DNA from: Io17-Chloro-G2 sp034420695
GTDB lineage: Bacteria > Chloroflexota > Dehalococcoidia > Lucifugimonadales > UBA3495
DNA length: 64,000 bases
Reading direction: 5' to 3'
NCBI GenBank assembly: GCA_034420695.1
Contig: DAOULB010000054.1
Span: 62,001-126,000 of the forward strand
Part shown: positions 33,797 through 42,536 of the stretch, in pieces
Layout: each line of letters starts with the position of its first letter
How positions within the stretch are numbered: position 1 is the stretch's first letter
Translations under genes and position numbers: made by a program
The notes under the pieces: model-generated
Databases searched by the model: none
The model's input: the letters and a program-made list of their open reading frames with translations, nothing else
Told to the model about the DNA's origin: nothing

Positions 33797-34006
33797 TTGG
33801 AAGATCGCGTGAGAAACCTTGAGAACTTCGCGCAACTCTCCGCGGACTTTGCGGTGATGATGGAGGAGAACCTCCGCCGCATGGAAGAGAACCAGCGCCG
33901 CATGGAAGAGGACCAGCGCCGCAGGGGTGAGCTCCTGGAGCGCTTGCTCCAAGCTGTAGCGGTAATACAAGCGGAGATAGTCCGTATAGACGAGACCCAT
34001 TCCTAG
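33797..34006 (+). CDS. small coiled-coil protein
   Basis: 69 residues from TTG 33797, with GGGAGGAGAGG in front; GTG 33809 is an alternative. Almost wholly charged coiled coil with exact heptads RRMEENQ and RRMEEDQ, followed by a short amphipathic helix. There is no membrane segment, unlike the gene at 165-404. It follows a DinB-like gene by 56 bp, as does the gene at 165. Function unknown. Confidence 0.55.
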   Translation: MEDRVRNLENFAQLSADFAVMMEENLRRMEENQRRMEEDQRRRGELLERLLQAVAVIQAEIVRIDETHS

Positions 34007-34047
34007 CTGGTTGCCTGGTTGGCCGCTGGTCTGGGTCGGCCTCTTCC

Positions 34048-34512
34048 CTATCCCCGGCGGGGCAACTCCCGCTCGGCGCTGTCCAGCATGATGGTGACCG
34101 GCCCGTCGTTTTCCAGGCTAACCTGCATGTACGCCTGAAAAACTCCGGTGGCCACTTTCAGACCCTCCTTGCCCAAGGCTTCGACGGTATATTCATATAG
34201 GCTTTGGGCTTCCTCGGGAGCGGCGGCCCGGGAAAAACTGGGGCGCCTCCCCCGGCGGGTGTCGGCGTAGAGGGTAAACTGGCTTACCACGAGAAGTTCC
34301 GCCCCAATGTCCAAGGCCGATAGATTGAACCTGCCCTCGGCGTCGGAAAAAATCCTCAGGTTGACCAGTTTGCCCACCAAGTAGTCGGCGTCGGCCCTTT
34401 CGTCCCCGGAAGCAACCCCCAAGAACACCGCCAAGCCCGGGCCTATCCGGCCTGCCTCTTCCCCTTCTACGGCAACCGAGGCGTGTTTTACCCGCTGGAT
34501 CAGTGCCCGCAT
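34048..34512 (-). CDS. dtd: D-aminoacyl-tRNA deacylase
   Basis: 154 residues, normal DTD length. MRALIQRVKHASVAVEGE at the start; the proofreading motifs SQFTLYADTRRGRRPSF and VSLENDGPVTIMLDS are near canonical, including the Gly-cisPro dipeptide (GPVT). It hydrolyses D-amino acids and glycine from mischarged tRNA. Same strand as the zinc-ribbon gene 207 bp upstream. Confidence 0.94.
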   Translation of the reverse strand: MRALIQRVKHASVAVEGEEAGRIGPGLAVFLGVASGDERADADYLVGKLVNLRIFSDAEGRFNLSALDIGAELLVVSQFTLYADTRRGRRPSFSRAAAPEEAQSLYEYTVEALGKEGLKVATGVFQAYMQVSLENDGPVTIMLDSAERELPRRG

Positions 34513-34638
34513 TGGGCTACCCCCGCAGGTGACAAAGGGACCGCGGATGGGGGAAGGCGATGGGGAGAGCGGCGGAACGGAGACGTGCAGGCCTGCTGGA
34601 AATGAAGGACCTCAATGAAGCGTCCCACCGTAGCGGCC

Positions 34639-34672
34639 TTGGCGCATTGCTGCCAAACCTGGTGAGCGCCAA
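34639..34672 (-). other. inverted repeats in the fmdB-dtd spacer
   Basis: TTGGCGC (34639-34645) pairs with GCGCCAA (34666-34672); the same left arm can instead pair with GCCAA at 34652-34656, so two hairpins exclude each other. The spacer (34513-34719) has no coding signal on the minus strand. It could be a leader or small RNA; no known family matches. Confidence 0.3.
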
Positions 34673-34719
34673 TGACAGGAAAGAGTTGGTTGACGCCGGA
34701 GAGAGCGTTCCCTGGTCAG

Positions 34720-35061
34720 TCAGGAGGAGGAATCGCTCCCCGCCTGCACCGTGGACCCGCTGTCGGAAGTGGAACTGGAGGAGGAACTCTCCGATGCCGC
34801 CACCTTTTCCTTGGCGGTGCTGGATGAATCTCCGTCGGAAGAAGTCTTGGACTCTTTGCTGCCGTTTTCGGCCGGCGGCTTGGGCCGTCCGTAGTCTGTG
34901 GTGTAAAATCCGGAACCCTTGTAGATGACCGGGACCGCGTGATAAACGCGCTGGCCTCGCCCGGCGCAACTGGGGCAAGTGCCCGAACCGGCTTCTTTGA
35001 AGCTCTGGACTAGTTCAAATTCGTGGCCGCAACTAACGCATCGGTAGTCGTATCGTGGCAC
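34720..35061 (-). CDS. FmdB-type zinc-ribbon protein
   Basis: 113 residues from GTG 35061, with AGGAGGGA upstream. PRYDYRCVSCGHEFELVQSF and CPSCAGRGQRVYH give the four Cys of the FmdB/CxxC zinc ribbon (about 7-46), then the family motif FYTTDYGRPK. The last 55 residues are a low-complexity tail rich in Ser, Lys, Asp and Glu. Function of the family is unclear; regulatory roles were suggested for FmdB. Confidence 0.87.
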   Translation of the reverse strand: MPRYDYRCVSCGHEFELVQSFKEAGSGTCPSCAGRGQRVYHAVPVIYKGSGFYTTDYGRPKPPAENGSKESKTSSDGDSSSTAKEKVAASESSSSSSTSDSGSTVQAGSDSSS

Positions 35062-35640
35062 CGGGTCCCTCCTGGGAATAAGCTCATTTACGCACAAGAA
35101 CCTGCACATTTGCAGGCCCGGTAAACCAATCCCCAATTTCCAAATTTACCAGCAGGGATACCGGGTGTCAAATAAGCCGGCGCCTGTCTCAGGGAAACCG
35201 CCTCTGGAGACTGCATCCTTGGCGGTCCCTCGTCCTCCCCAGCCCATATCTTTCCCAATTTTTACCCCGGTATGTTAATCAAGGCCGGTTAACCCAAGCC
35301 CGCCGCGGGTCAGGGCTCCGCCGCCCGTGGACCCTGCATGGCCCGACGCCAACCCCGTCCTGCCCGTGCCTTGGATCCCTCATGAACCTGGTTCAGCCCA
35401 AACTTCGCAAGGAAAAATGGAAACATCGCCCTGTTTACTGACACTTGTCGCTTGCCACTCAGGATTGCAGCTCTCTAGCATGAATTTCAGGGCATCACGC
35501 AGCCCTCTGCCGCAATGCCCGAATACAACCGCCACTGAAGCGACCAAGAGTCCAATGCTCAAAAATCGATTCCAAGGGAACCCTTCCCAGGCCAAGTCCC
35601 TCCGGCCCGGACAGCACCCCTCCTCGTACCCCACCGGACA
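35062..35640. other. gap with no recognisable gene
   Basis: About 580 bp upstream of the fmdB-like gene. Open frames exist but have no ribosome site and odd composition. I see no RNA structure beyond the repeat region that follows. Confidence 0.4.
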
Positions 35641-35892
35641 CCCAAAATGGAGGGAAATGACGGGAAATGGCAGGGAAAATAAGATTTCCGGCCCTCAGCT
35701 CTCCCCGCAGCCCTCGGCCTTCCCGGACTCTGCTGAACCCGCAAAATGGCGGAAAATGACAGGAAATGGTGGGGAAATTAAAAGTTTCGGCCCCCAGTTC
35801 CCACTGAACCCCGGGCCCTCCCCGGACCCCACCCGGCCTCTAAAATGAGAAGAAATGAGAGGGAATGAGAGGGAAACCAAAAAATCCGGCCC
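35641..35892 (+). repeat. three tandem units of a ~100-bp repeat
   Basis: Each unit starts with AAAATGG-like blocks at 10-11 base spacing (35641-35695, 35741-35795, 35840-35892), ends with a T/C-rich TTTCCGGCCC-like core, and is followed by a C-rich spacer of about 45 bases. Starts are 100 and about 99 bases apart. A single copy lies at 10826-10882. Confidence 0.75.
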
Positions 35893-35973
35893 GGCCTCCC
35901 GGCTGCTGTAAGCCATGCCCTTTATAGACCCCGGCAATCCCAACAATTAGCTGGTAAAGGAGAACATCGCACT

Positions 35974-36306
35974 ATGAACCTCAATGAAATACGCCGCCGC
36001 ATCGACGCCCTTCGCAGCAAGCTGGCCCTGGAGTTGGCCGTTATCGAACTCCACCGCCTGGTCTGTGAATTTGCCCTCAAGTGGGGCATCGCCTTAGCCG
36101 GAGACCGGCCCCTGCCCGAACCCCACACCTTCCCCAGCAAGGTCGCCGCCGCCGGCGTCAAGCTGACCTCCCACATGGGCGCCGTCAAGTACCTGGAAGA
36201 GTGCCGGAGCAAGAACACCGCTCCCGAAGCCCAGAAGCTGCTCTACCGGCTGTTGCCCTGCGCCCGTGACTTCCCTTACAACGCCCTCCTCGCCTTGGAC
36301 GCCTAG
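35974..36306 (+). CDS. hypothetical protein
   Basis: 110 residues from ATG with AAAGGAGAA about ten bases upstream. Mostly helical, with a basic N-terminus (NLNEIRRRIDALRSKLALEL), two Cys and no membrane segment. No family recognised. It stands about 80 bp after the 100-bp tandem repeats, with a 317-bp empty gap after it. Confidence 0.55.
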   Translation: MNLNEIRRRIDALRSKLALELAVIELHRLVCEFALKWGIALAGDRPLPEPHTFPSKVAAAGVKLTSHMGAVKYLEECRSKNTAPEAQKLLYRLLPCARDFPYNALLALDA

Positions 36307-36623
36307 AGCCGGGAAGGAATTCGGGGACAGGGAAGGTTCCATGGGACCGGGAAAGAATCTTGAGTAGGAGGACTGACCGGCTGCACGGCGACCATACATT
36401 TTAGGCAGGCCATTTCCCGCAACCGCCGGGACGATAGGGCAATACTCTCCTCCCAGCCGCCATTTACTTTCCTTGTAGAGGAAAGGGGCGCCTGTGGCTG
36501 TGTATAACTCGGCCCAGCCGAACAATTTCCTCGCCAAGCATGCCCTTCCCGATAGCAGTTCTTTTCAACCGCTGGTGATACACTCTCGCAGATAGCGGGA
36601 AGAATGTGTAAAGCGAGCGGGTA
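36307..36623. other. gap with no recognisable gene
   Basis: 317 bp upstream of the DUF2339 gene. I find no open frame with coding character and no clear repeat or promoter. Confidence 0.4.
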
Positions 36624-38609
36624 TTGAACTGTTCCAATTGCGGGGAAGAAATTCCCCAAGGCTCCAACTTCTGCCAGTATTGCGGCGGAGCCTTGGCTGG
36701 TGCGCCGGTTGCTGGTAGCGGCGGCTCATCTCTCGATGCTGAGACGGCTGGCGATGCTGAACCGGTAGCCCTGCGGGAAACTGTCCTGGGACTCCAGGCC
36801 GAAGTTGCCGAATTATCCCGGCGTTTGCGGGCACTGGAGAGCGTCCGGCCTGTCCCCGGCTCTGCTCCGGCGCCTGCCCGGCCTGTTGCGCCGCCCCCAA
36901 CGGTAGCGCAATCCGCCGCCCCCAGGGCGGACGCTCCACCGTCCGGCGCCGCTTCCGCCCCGCCGGACGCTCCCGCGGGCGGCGGACCTCCCGGAAACCT
37001 GCCGGGCATACTGTCACCCAGCGAATGGGAGTGGCTGCTGGGGGGCAACTGGCTGGCCCGGGTCGGTATCCTGGCCTTGATCTTCGGCATTGGGTTCTTC
37101 CTCAAGCTGGCATTCGACAACGACTGGATAGGCGAGACTGGACGGGTGGTTCTGGGACTGGCGGTGGGTGTGGCCCTGCTGGGCGGCGGGGAGTATTGGA
37201 GCCGGCGCTACCCCGCGTGGGCCCAAGCGGTCACCGGCGGCGGCATAGCAGTCCTATACCTTTCCATCTTCGCCGCCTTCGCCCTCTATGACTTGGTGCC
37301 TTCCCTGGGGGCCTTGGGCTTCTCATTCCTGGTGACCCTGGCCGCGGCCGGGCTGGCCTTGCGCTACGAGTCCCGTGCCATTGCCGTGCTGGGCATTCTT
37401 GGCGGGTTTGCTACTCCGCTGATCCTGGCCGATCGGCTGCCGGAGCAGTGGGCCTTGCTGGCCTACGTCCTGGTGCTGGACCTGGGAGTGCTGGCGCTGG
37501 CTACCTTCCGGAACTGGCGCTGGTTCACTTTGCTGGCCCTGATCGGGTCGCTGGTTCTCTTCGGATTCTGGTACTTTGAACTGGAGCCTGGCCTGCTGCT
37601 GGCCCAAGTGGGCATCACCGTTATTTTCCTGATTTTTGTCGGGGCCACCACCCTGTTCCACCTGCTCTGGCGGCGGCCCCCGGGGCCGCTGGACCAAGCC
37701 CTGATGGTCTTGAATGCGGCGGCCTACTTCGGGATAAGCTATGCCCTGCTCTTCGAAGAGTTCAGGGTCTGGATGGGCGGCTTCACCCTGCTGCTCGCCC
37801 TGTTCTACGGCCTGCTGGGATACGGGATTGTGGCGCGGCACCGGGAACAGGCGCACCTGGGCCTGTTTGCCTTGGGCATTGCCTTGGTGTTCCTGACCAT
37901 CGCTGTGCCAGTCCAGTTGGGCGGGCCCTGGATTGGCGTAGCCTGGGCCGTCGAGGGCGTGGTGCTAATCTGGCTGTCCTTCTTCGTGGGCATGCCCCAG
38001 TTGCGCTGGTTCGGCCTCGCCGCCTTCGTCATCACCATCGGCTACTTGCTGCTGCTGGACCTTCCCCTCGACTTGGGTGAGTCCGGCCCCTTCGTCGCCT
38101 ACGAGTACTCCTACTGGCCTGTAATCAACCTTCGATTCCTCTCCTACGTTCTCATAATCGCAGCATCGTATGCATCGGCCTTCGCTTGGTGGCGCTGGCG
38201 GGACAATTACGTCTCCCCCGAGGAGCGGCACTTCATACCTGTCTTCCTGGGGGTGGCTAATGCCTTGTCCCTCTGGATACTGAGCATCCAGGTTGTTATG
38301 GCGGTTGACCAAGCCGCCATTGAACCAAACATCGCCGGCAACGTTATAAGCTTGTCCCTGAGCGGGCTATGGGCCCTGTACGCTGCCGTATTGATCGTTC
38401 TGGGCATCGTCCGCCGCTTCCGCTTGTTGCGCTTGAGCGGGTTGGGCTTGCTGGCCGTTCCCATAGCCAAGCTGTTCGTCTATGACGCGTTCAACTTGGA
38501 GCAGGAATATCGGGTGGCGGCCTTCATCGGGTTGGGCGTCCTCCTGGTGGTCGGGGGATTCCTGTACCAACGCTACAGCAGGGTCATCCGGGAGTTCCTG
38601 CTTGAGTAA
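36624..38609 (+). CDS. DUF2339 polytopic membrane protein with zinc ribbon
   Basis: 661 residues from TTG 36624 (weak ribosome site). An N-terminal zinc ribbon (NCSNCGEEIPQGSNFCQYCGG) precedes a short coiled coil (about 50-75) and a Pro/Ala-rich linker (about 75-130). From about 150 to the end there are roughly 18-20 hydrophobic helices in the DUF2339 pattern (GGNWLARVGILALIFGIGFF, WSRRYPAWAQAVTGGGIAVL). The role of DUF2339 is unknown; envelope or export functions have been proposed. The next gene starts inside its stop region, and the pairing is typical for these families. Confidence 0.85.
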   Translation: MNCSNCGEEIPQGSNFCQYCGGALAGAPVAGSGGSSLDAETAGDAEPVALRETVLGLQAEVAELSRRLRALESVRPVPGSAPAPARPVAPPPTVAQSAAPRADAPPSGAASAPPDAPAGGGPPGNLPGILSPSEWEWLLGGNWLARVGILALIFGIGFFLKLAFDNDWIGETGRVVLGLAVGVALLGGGEYWSRRYPAWAQAVTGGGIAVLYLSIFAAFALYDLVPSLGALGFSFLVTLAAAGLALRYESRAIAVLGILGGFATPLILADRLPEQWALLAYVLVLDLGVLALATFRNWRWFTLLALIGSLVLFGFWYFELEPGLLLAQVGITVIFLIFVGATTLFHLLWRRPPGPLDQALMVLNAAAYFGISYALLFEEFRVWMGGFTLLLALFYGLLGYGIVARHREQAHLGLFALGIALVFLTIAVPVQLGGPWIGVAWAVEGVVLIWLSFFVGMPQLRWFGLAAFVITIGYLLLLDLPLDLGESGPFVAYEYSYWPVINLRFLSYVLIIAASYASAFAWWRWRDNYVSPEERHFIPVFLGVANALSLWILSIQVVMAVDQAAIEPNIAGNVISLSLSGLWALYAAVLIVLGIVRRFRLLRLSGLGLLAVPIAKLFVYDAFNLEQEYRVAAFIGLGVLLVVGGFLYQRYSRVIREFLLE

Positions 38610-39960
38610 CCGCAATGGGTTGGGCGGGCGGCCTTTCCGCAGGCGCCTCGGCGTGGTGGCTGCCGCATTGTTCCTTCTGCTGGCCGCCGGCGCCTTCTGG
38701 GGGTCGGCAACTCTCCCCACGGCCCGCGCAGACTTTGACCTGGCCCTTTGGCGCTTCTTCAAGGTAGTCACTGTACCTCCGGGAACGGCTGCCGGGGACT
38801 TGGCCGAGCTTGCCTTGGACCGGGAGGTGTTTCAAGAATCGTCCGGTGGTCAGGCGGATTTGCGGCTGCTGGCCGGGGGAGAAGAAGTCGCCTACCAGTT
38901 GGTTGTGGCAGAGGGCCGGGAGGAACGCCGTTCCGTTCCTGTCAAGGTGCGTGACCTGGGTTACGTCCCCGGCGAATATGCCGGCTTCATGGCTGACTTG
39001 GGCGATGGTGGAAGCCTGCATAACGAAATGGAAATATTCACCAAGGGTAAGAACTTTCGCCGCAGCGTGGTCGTAGAAGCCGGCAGCGACGCCGAAACTT
39101 GGGCCGTGCTGGAAGAAGGTTCGGAAATCTACGACTTTTCGGTTGAAGAACAGGGCTTCAACGCACGAAATACCCGGGTCGGCTATCCGGAAAGTGCGGC
39201 CCGGTACCTGAGGGTCCGGGTCTTGGACGGCGGCGCCGGCCCGCTGGGGATAGACGGCGCTGGCGTGGCTTTCTCTGAAGAAGTTCCGGCTGTTGAAATC
39301 CCCTATGCGCCAAGGGTCTTGAGCAGCGGTGAGGGCGCCGGCGACCGCTCCAGTTTCTGGATATTGGACTTGGGTAATCGGGGCATCCCCGCCGGGCGCC
39401 TGTCCTTTCACACCACGGCCTCGAATTTTCACCGCACCGCCACTGTCGAAGGCAGTGATGACCGGGAAGACTGGCAGTTGCTGGGTAGCGGCCCCGTATA
39501 TTCCTACGATACTTCCAAGTTCACCGGCAGCAGCTTGTCACTGGACTTCCAGGAAGGTAGCTACCGGTACTATCGCTTCACCGTACAGGACTTGGATGAC
39601 CCGTCCCTCCCGGCGGAGGGATTTACCCTGCATGGCTTGGAACGGAAGTTGATTTTCCAATCACAACCGGGTGTCGAATATTTTCTCTATTACGGAAATC
39701 CGGAGGCTCGTCAGCCATCCTACGATTTGGAACGAATAGTCCCCTACCTGGAGACCGGCAACCTGCCCGCCGCCTCGCTGGGAGTTCAACAGGCTAATCA
39801 GTCATTTACCGGCCCCGACGTGCCCCTGACCGAACGTTACCCTTGGTTGGCCCCCGTAGGCGTCGTTGTAGCGGCGCTGGCCGTGGGGGCGTTGCTGTTC
39901 GGCGTCTTCCGCCAAGCCCGCAAGTTGCTGCCCCCGCCGGACTCTGGCCCCGCAGGTTGA
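38602..39960 (+). CDS. DUF3999-like exported membrane-anchored protein
   Basis: 452 residues from TTG 38602, which overlaps the end of the DUF2339 gene; GGAG lies eight bases upstream. A basic N-terminus plus hydrophobic segment (LGVVAAALFLLLAAGAFWG) acts as signal or anchor. The large extracytoplasmic part (about 50-410) is beta-rich with repeated R-x-W/F-x-V and DREDWQLLGSG-like elements reminiscent of discoidin (F5/8 type C) domains. One C-terminal helix (APVGVVVAALAVGALLFGVF) and a Pro-rich tail close it. Gene order with DUF2339 supports the DUF3999 assignment; function unknown. Confidence 0.7.
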   Translation: MSNRNGLGGRPFRRRLGVVAAALFLLLAAGAFWGSATLPTARADFDLALWRFFKVVTVPPGTAAGDLAELALDREVFQESSGGQADLRLLAGGEEVAYQLVVAEGREERRSVPVKVRDLGYVPGEYAGFMADLGDGGSLHNEMEIFTKGKNFRRSVVVEAGSDAETWAVLEEGSEIYDFSVEEQGFNARNTRVGYPESAARYLRVRVLDGGAGPLGIDGAGVAFSEEVPAVEIPYAPRVLSSGEGAGDRSSFWILDLGNRGIPAGRLSFHTTASNFHRTATVEGSDDREDWQLLGSGPVYSYDTSKFTGSSLSLDFQEGSYRYYRFTVQDLDDPSLPAEGFTLHGLERKLIFQSQPGVEYFLYYGNPEARQPSYDLERIVPYLETGNLPAASLGVQQANQSFTGPDVPLTERYPWLAPVGVVVAALAVGALLFGVFRQARKLLPPPDSGPAG

Positions 39961-40063
39961 CCGCCCACGGGGGCAATGCTAAATTCGACCCCTGCCGGGT
40001 ATTCAGTGCTACGGTTCCTCGGCAACCGGTGTAATAGCCAGCCGCTTAAAGGTGAGTTGAGCC

Positions 40064-41146
40064 ATGAAAGCTGCAGTATTGAGGGAAGTGGACCGCCCCC
40101 TGGAGGTCGAAGAGGTGCAGGTGGACAACCCCAGCCCCCGCGAGGTGCTCATCCGCACCGGGGCCACTGGCGTTTGCCACAGCGACCTCCATTTCGTCGA
40201 AGGCAAATATGCGATAGCCATGCCGGCGGTGCTGGGCCACGAAGCCGCCGGCACCGTGGAGGCTGTGGGCAGCCAAGTCAACTACCTGAAGCCGGGGGAC
40301 ACGGTGATAACCTGCCTGTCGGTGTTTTGCGGCCTCTGTGAGCGCTGCCTGAGCGGGCGGCCCAACCTTTGTTACCGGGAGGACGTGGTCCGGTCGCCGG
40401 ACGAACCGCCGAGATTGAGACAGGGGAGCCAGGCGGTAACCCAGATGGCTCAGCTCTCGTCCTTCGCCGAACAGATGCTGGTTCACGAGAACGCCACGGT
40501 TAAAGTCCGGGAAGATATCCCCTTCGAGCAACTGGCCCTCATCGGTTGTGGCGTGACCACCGGGGTCGGCGCTGCGCTGAACACCGCCAAGGTGCAACCG
40601 GGCAGCACCGTTGCCGTCATCGGCTGCGGCGGCGTGGGCCTCAGCGCCATCCAGGGAGCGATCCTGGCCGGCGCGTTGCGGGTCATCGCCATCGACCGGG
40701 TGGAGACCAAGTTGACCATGGCCACCCAGTTCGGGGCCACCGATGTGGTGGACGCCTCTTCCGGAGACGTGGTGGAGAAAATCCGGGACCTGACCAACGG
40801 CGGCGTGGACTATTCCTTCGAGGCCATCGGCACCAAGGAGACGGCTGAGCAGGCCTTCAACATGCTGCAGGCCGGGGGTACTGCCACCATAATCGGCATG
40901 ATCCCCCAAGGCACCAAGATAGAGCTGGACGGGCCCTCATTTCTCCGGGAGCGGAAGATCCAGGGCAGCAGCATGGGTTCCAATAGGTTCCGCACCGACA
41001 TGCCCCGGTTCATCGAGTTCTACTTGCAGGGCCGCCTGAAGCTGGACCAGATGGTCTCCCAGAGGCTGAGCCTGGGCGACGTCAACGGCGCCTTCGAAGA
41101 CATGAAGGCCGGCGCCGTCGCCCGCAGCGTGATCACTTTCGGCTAG
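40064..41146 (+). CDS. zinc-dependent alcohol dehydrogenase (MDR family)
   Basis: 360 residues. Catalytic zinc ligands Cys38 (TGVCHSD), His59 and Glu60 (GHEAAG); structural zinc Cys89, Cys92, Cys95 and Cys103 (CGLCERCLSGRPNLC). Rossmann motif VIGCGGVGLSAIQGA and an Asp-containing IDRVETK suggest NAD. It resembles class III/aryl alcohol dehydrogenase forms. AAAGGTGAG precedes the ATG. Substrate unknown; fits the catabolic theme. Followed by an unrelated HEPN-like gene. Confidence 0.9.
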   Translation: MKAAVLREVDRPLEVEEVQVDNPSPREVLIRTGATGVCHSDLHFVEGKYAIAMPAVLGHEAAGTVEAVGSQVNYLKPGDTVITCLSVFCGLCERCLSGRPNLCYREDVVRSPDEPPRLRQGSQAVTQMAQLSSFAEQMLVHENATVKVREDIPFEQLALIGCGVTTGVGAALNTAKVQPGSTVAVIGCGGVGLSAIQGAILAGALRVIAIDRVETKLTMATQFGATDVVDASSGDVVEKIRDLTNGGVDYSFEAIGTKETAEQAFNMLQAGGTATIIGMIPQGTKIELDGPSFLRERKIQGSSMGSNRFRTDMPRFIEFYLQGRLKLDQMVSQRLSLGDVNGAFEDMKAGAVARSVITFG

Positions 41147-41216
41147 TGCCAACTGGTTGAAAGAATCTATTTGTTGCTGTTAAGGTTGCTACAGCAGACA
41201 AAGCACTGGGCGGGAC

Positions 41217-41600
41217 ATGCAGGCACGGGAGTCCACAGCTGAAAAACACACACGGCTCGCTCATAAATTGCTGGCCGACGCCGAGGGGGAGATAGCCGCC
41301 GGGGACTTGGTTCAAGGGGCAGAGAAGCTATGGGGTGCTACTAGCCAAGCCCTAAAGGCCTACAGCGCAAGCCGTGGCCTGCCCCATAGTAAATATGCCC
41401 AACGCCGTAGAGCCGTGATGGACCTAGCAGCCCGGCAGGATGACTCCTTCATACGCGCTGCCTTCGGCGTTGCCCAGTCATGCCACTCCAATTTCTACAA
41501 CGATTGGATGGAGCAGGAAGACTTGGATAGCTACCTGCCGGACATACGTCAACTGGTCGACTTAGTCCTCAGTGCCAAGGAGCCACCTGCTTCCTGCTGA
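41217..41600 (+). CDS. PaREP1/HEPN-like protein
   Basis: 127 residues, all-helical. RLAHKLLADAEGEIAAGD and GAEKLWGATSQALKAYSASRG match the N-terminal helices of the broken gene at 7832; SFIRAAFGVAQSCHSNFYNDW and DIRQLVDLVL complete the fold. PaREP1-type proteins belong near the HEPN superfamily; here the RNase motif RxxxxH is not obvious. No nucleotidyltransferase partner is adjacent. Intact counterpart of the island gene. Confidence 0.65.
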   Translation: MQARESTAEKHTRLAHKLLADAEGEIAAGDLVQGAEKLWGATSQALKAYSASRGLPHSKYAQRRRAVMDLAARQDDSFIRAAFGVAQSCHSNFYNDWMEQEDLDSYLPDIRQLVDLVLSAKEPPASC

Positions 41601-41668
41601 TGCTCTCCCTCATGCAGGTTCCGGCTCCAGGTTCCCGGATGGTCAAGCATGCCTGAGGACCGGCCCCG

Positions 41669-42442
41669 TCAGTTCTTCCAGTGGGGCTCCCGCTTCTCCA
41701 GGAAGGCGGTGATGCCTTCTTGGGCGTCCTCTTCCATAAGGTTGTCCACCATCACCTGCTGTGCCATCTGGTAGGCCGCCGGGCGGTCCATTTCAATTTG
41801 TTGATAGAAGGCGGGCTTCCCCAAGGCCAGGGTGCGGGAACTGGCCTTGGCTATGCGCCGGGCCAATTCCATCACTTCTTCTTCCAGCTTATCCGGGGCC
41901 GTAACTCGGCTGATCAAGCCGAACTCCAGGGCCTCGGTGGCCGGGATTGGGGCGCCGGTTAGCAGCATTTCCATGGCCTTCTTGGGCATCACCGCCCGGG
42001 CAACCGCGACCCCGGGAGTGGTGCAGAACAACCCGATCTGGACGCCGGGAGTGGCGAACCTGGCGGTGTCGGCAGCCACCGACAGGTCGCAGGTGGCCAC
42101 CAGTTGGCATCCCGCAGCGGTGGCTAATCCCTGCACTTGGGCGATGACCGGCTTTGACAGCAGGCGGATTAGTTCCATGACCTCGGTGCAGTCGGCGAAC
42201 ACTCCCGAATAGCTCTCCCTGTCTTGGCCCACCAACTCGTTCAGGTCGTGCCCTGAACTGAACACCGGCCCGGTGGAACGAATGACGACGACGCGAACGC
42301 TGGCATCTTTCCCGGCTTCGGTCAGGTACCGGTGAAGCAGTTCCAGAGTCGGCGTGGACAGCGTGTTGCGCTGTTTCGGATTGTTAAGTGTCAACACCGC
42401 TATCCCTTCTTCTAGGTGGTACAGTACCGGGTCTTCCGACAT
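41669..42442 (-). CDS. enoyl-CoA hydratase/isomerase family protein (ECHDC3-like)
   Basis: 257 residues of the crotonase fold. FSSGHDLNEL and VQGLATAAGCQLVATCD form the oxyanion hole. The two glutamates of classical hydratases are not where expected: the segment reads IGLFCTTPGVAVAR, as in ECHDC3-type proteins, so simple hydratase activity is doubtful. AAGGAGG precedes the ATG. Last gene of the six-gene operon starting at 47252; probably handles a CoA intermediate of that pathway. Confidence 0.85.
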   Translation of the reverse strand: MSEDPVLYHLEEGIAVLTLNNPKQRNTLSTPTLELLHRYLTEAGKDASVRVVVIRSTGPVFSSGHDLNELVGQDRESYSGVFADCTEVMELIRLLSKPVIAQVQGLATAAGCQLVATCDLSVAADTARFATPGVQIGLFCTTPGVAVARAVMPKKAMEMLLTGAPIPATEALEFGLISRVTAPDKLEEEVMELARRIAKASSRTLALGKPAFYQQIEMDRPAAYQMAQQVMVDNLMEEDAQEGITAFLEKREPHWKN

Positions 42443-42536
42443 GATATTGCCTCCTTGGTCTTACGAGTCGCAGGCTGGGGACGGCCTAAAAGGCTGACCG
42501 GCAGCTCCATCCCATGGTCTAGCAATTAGGCTTCGG

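Noticed and set aside
34513..34719. Signal recognition particle RNA or T-box leader before dtd
   Set aside because: The conserved SRP core with its GGAA tetraloop is absent on both strands, and the T-box AGGGTGG-type sequence and terminator are missing; only a loose GGTGGGAC match exists.
35327..35848. 173-codon frame across the 100-bp repeats
   Set aside because: Its sequence simply translates the repeat units (KWREMTGN repeated), has no ribosome site and is probably not expressed.
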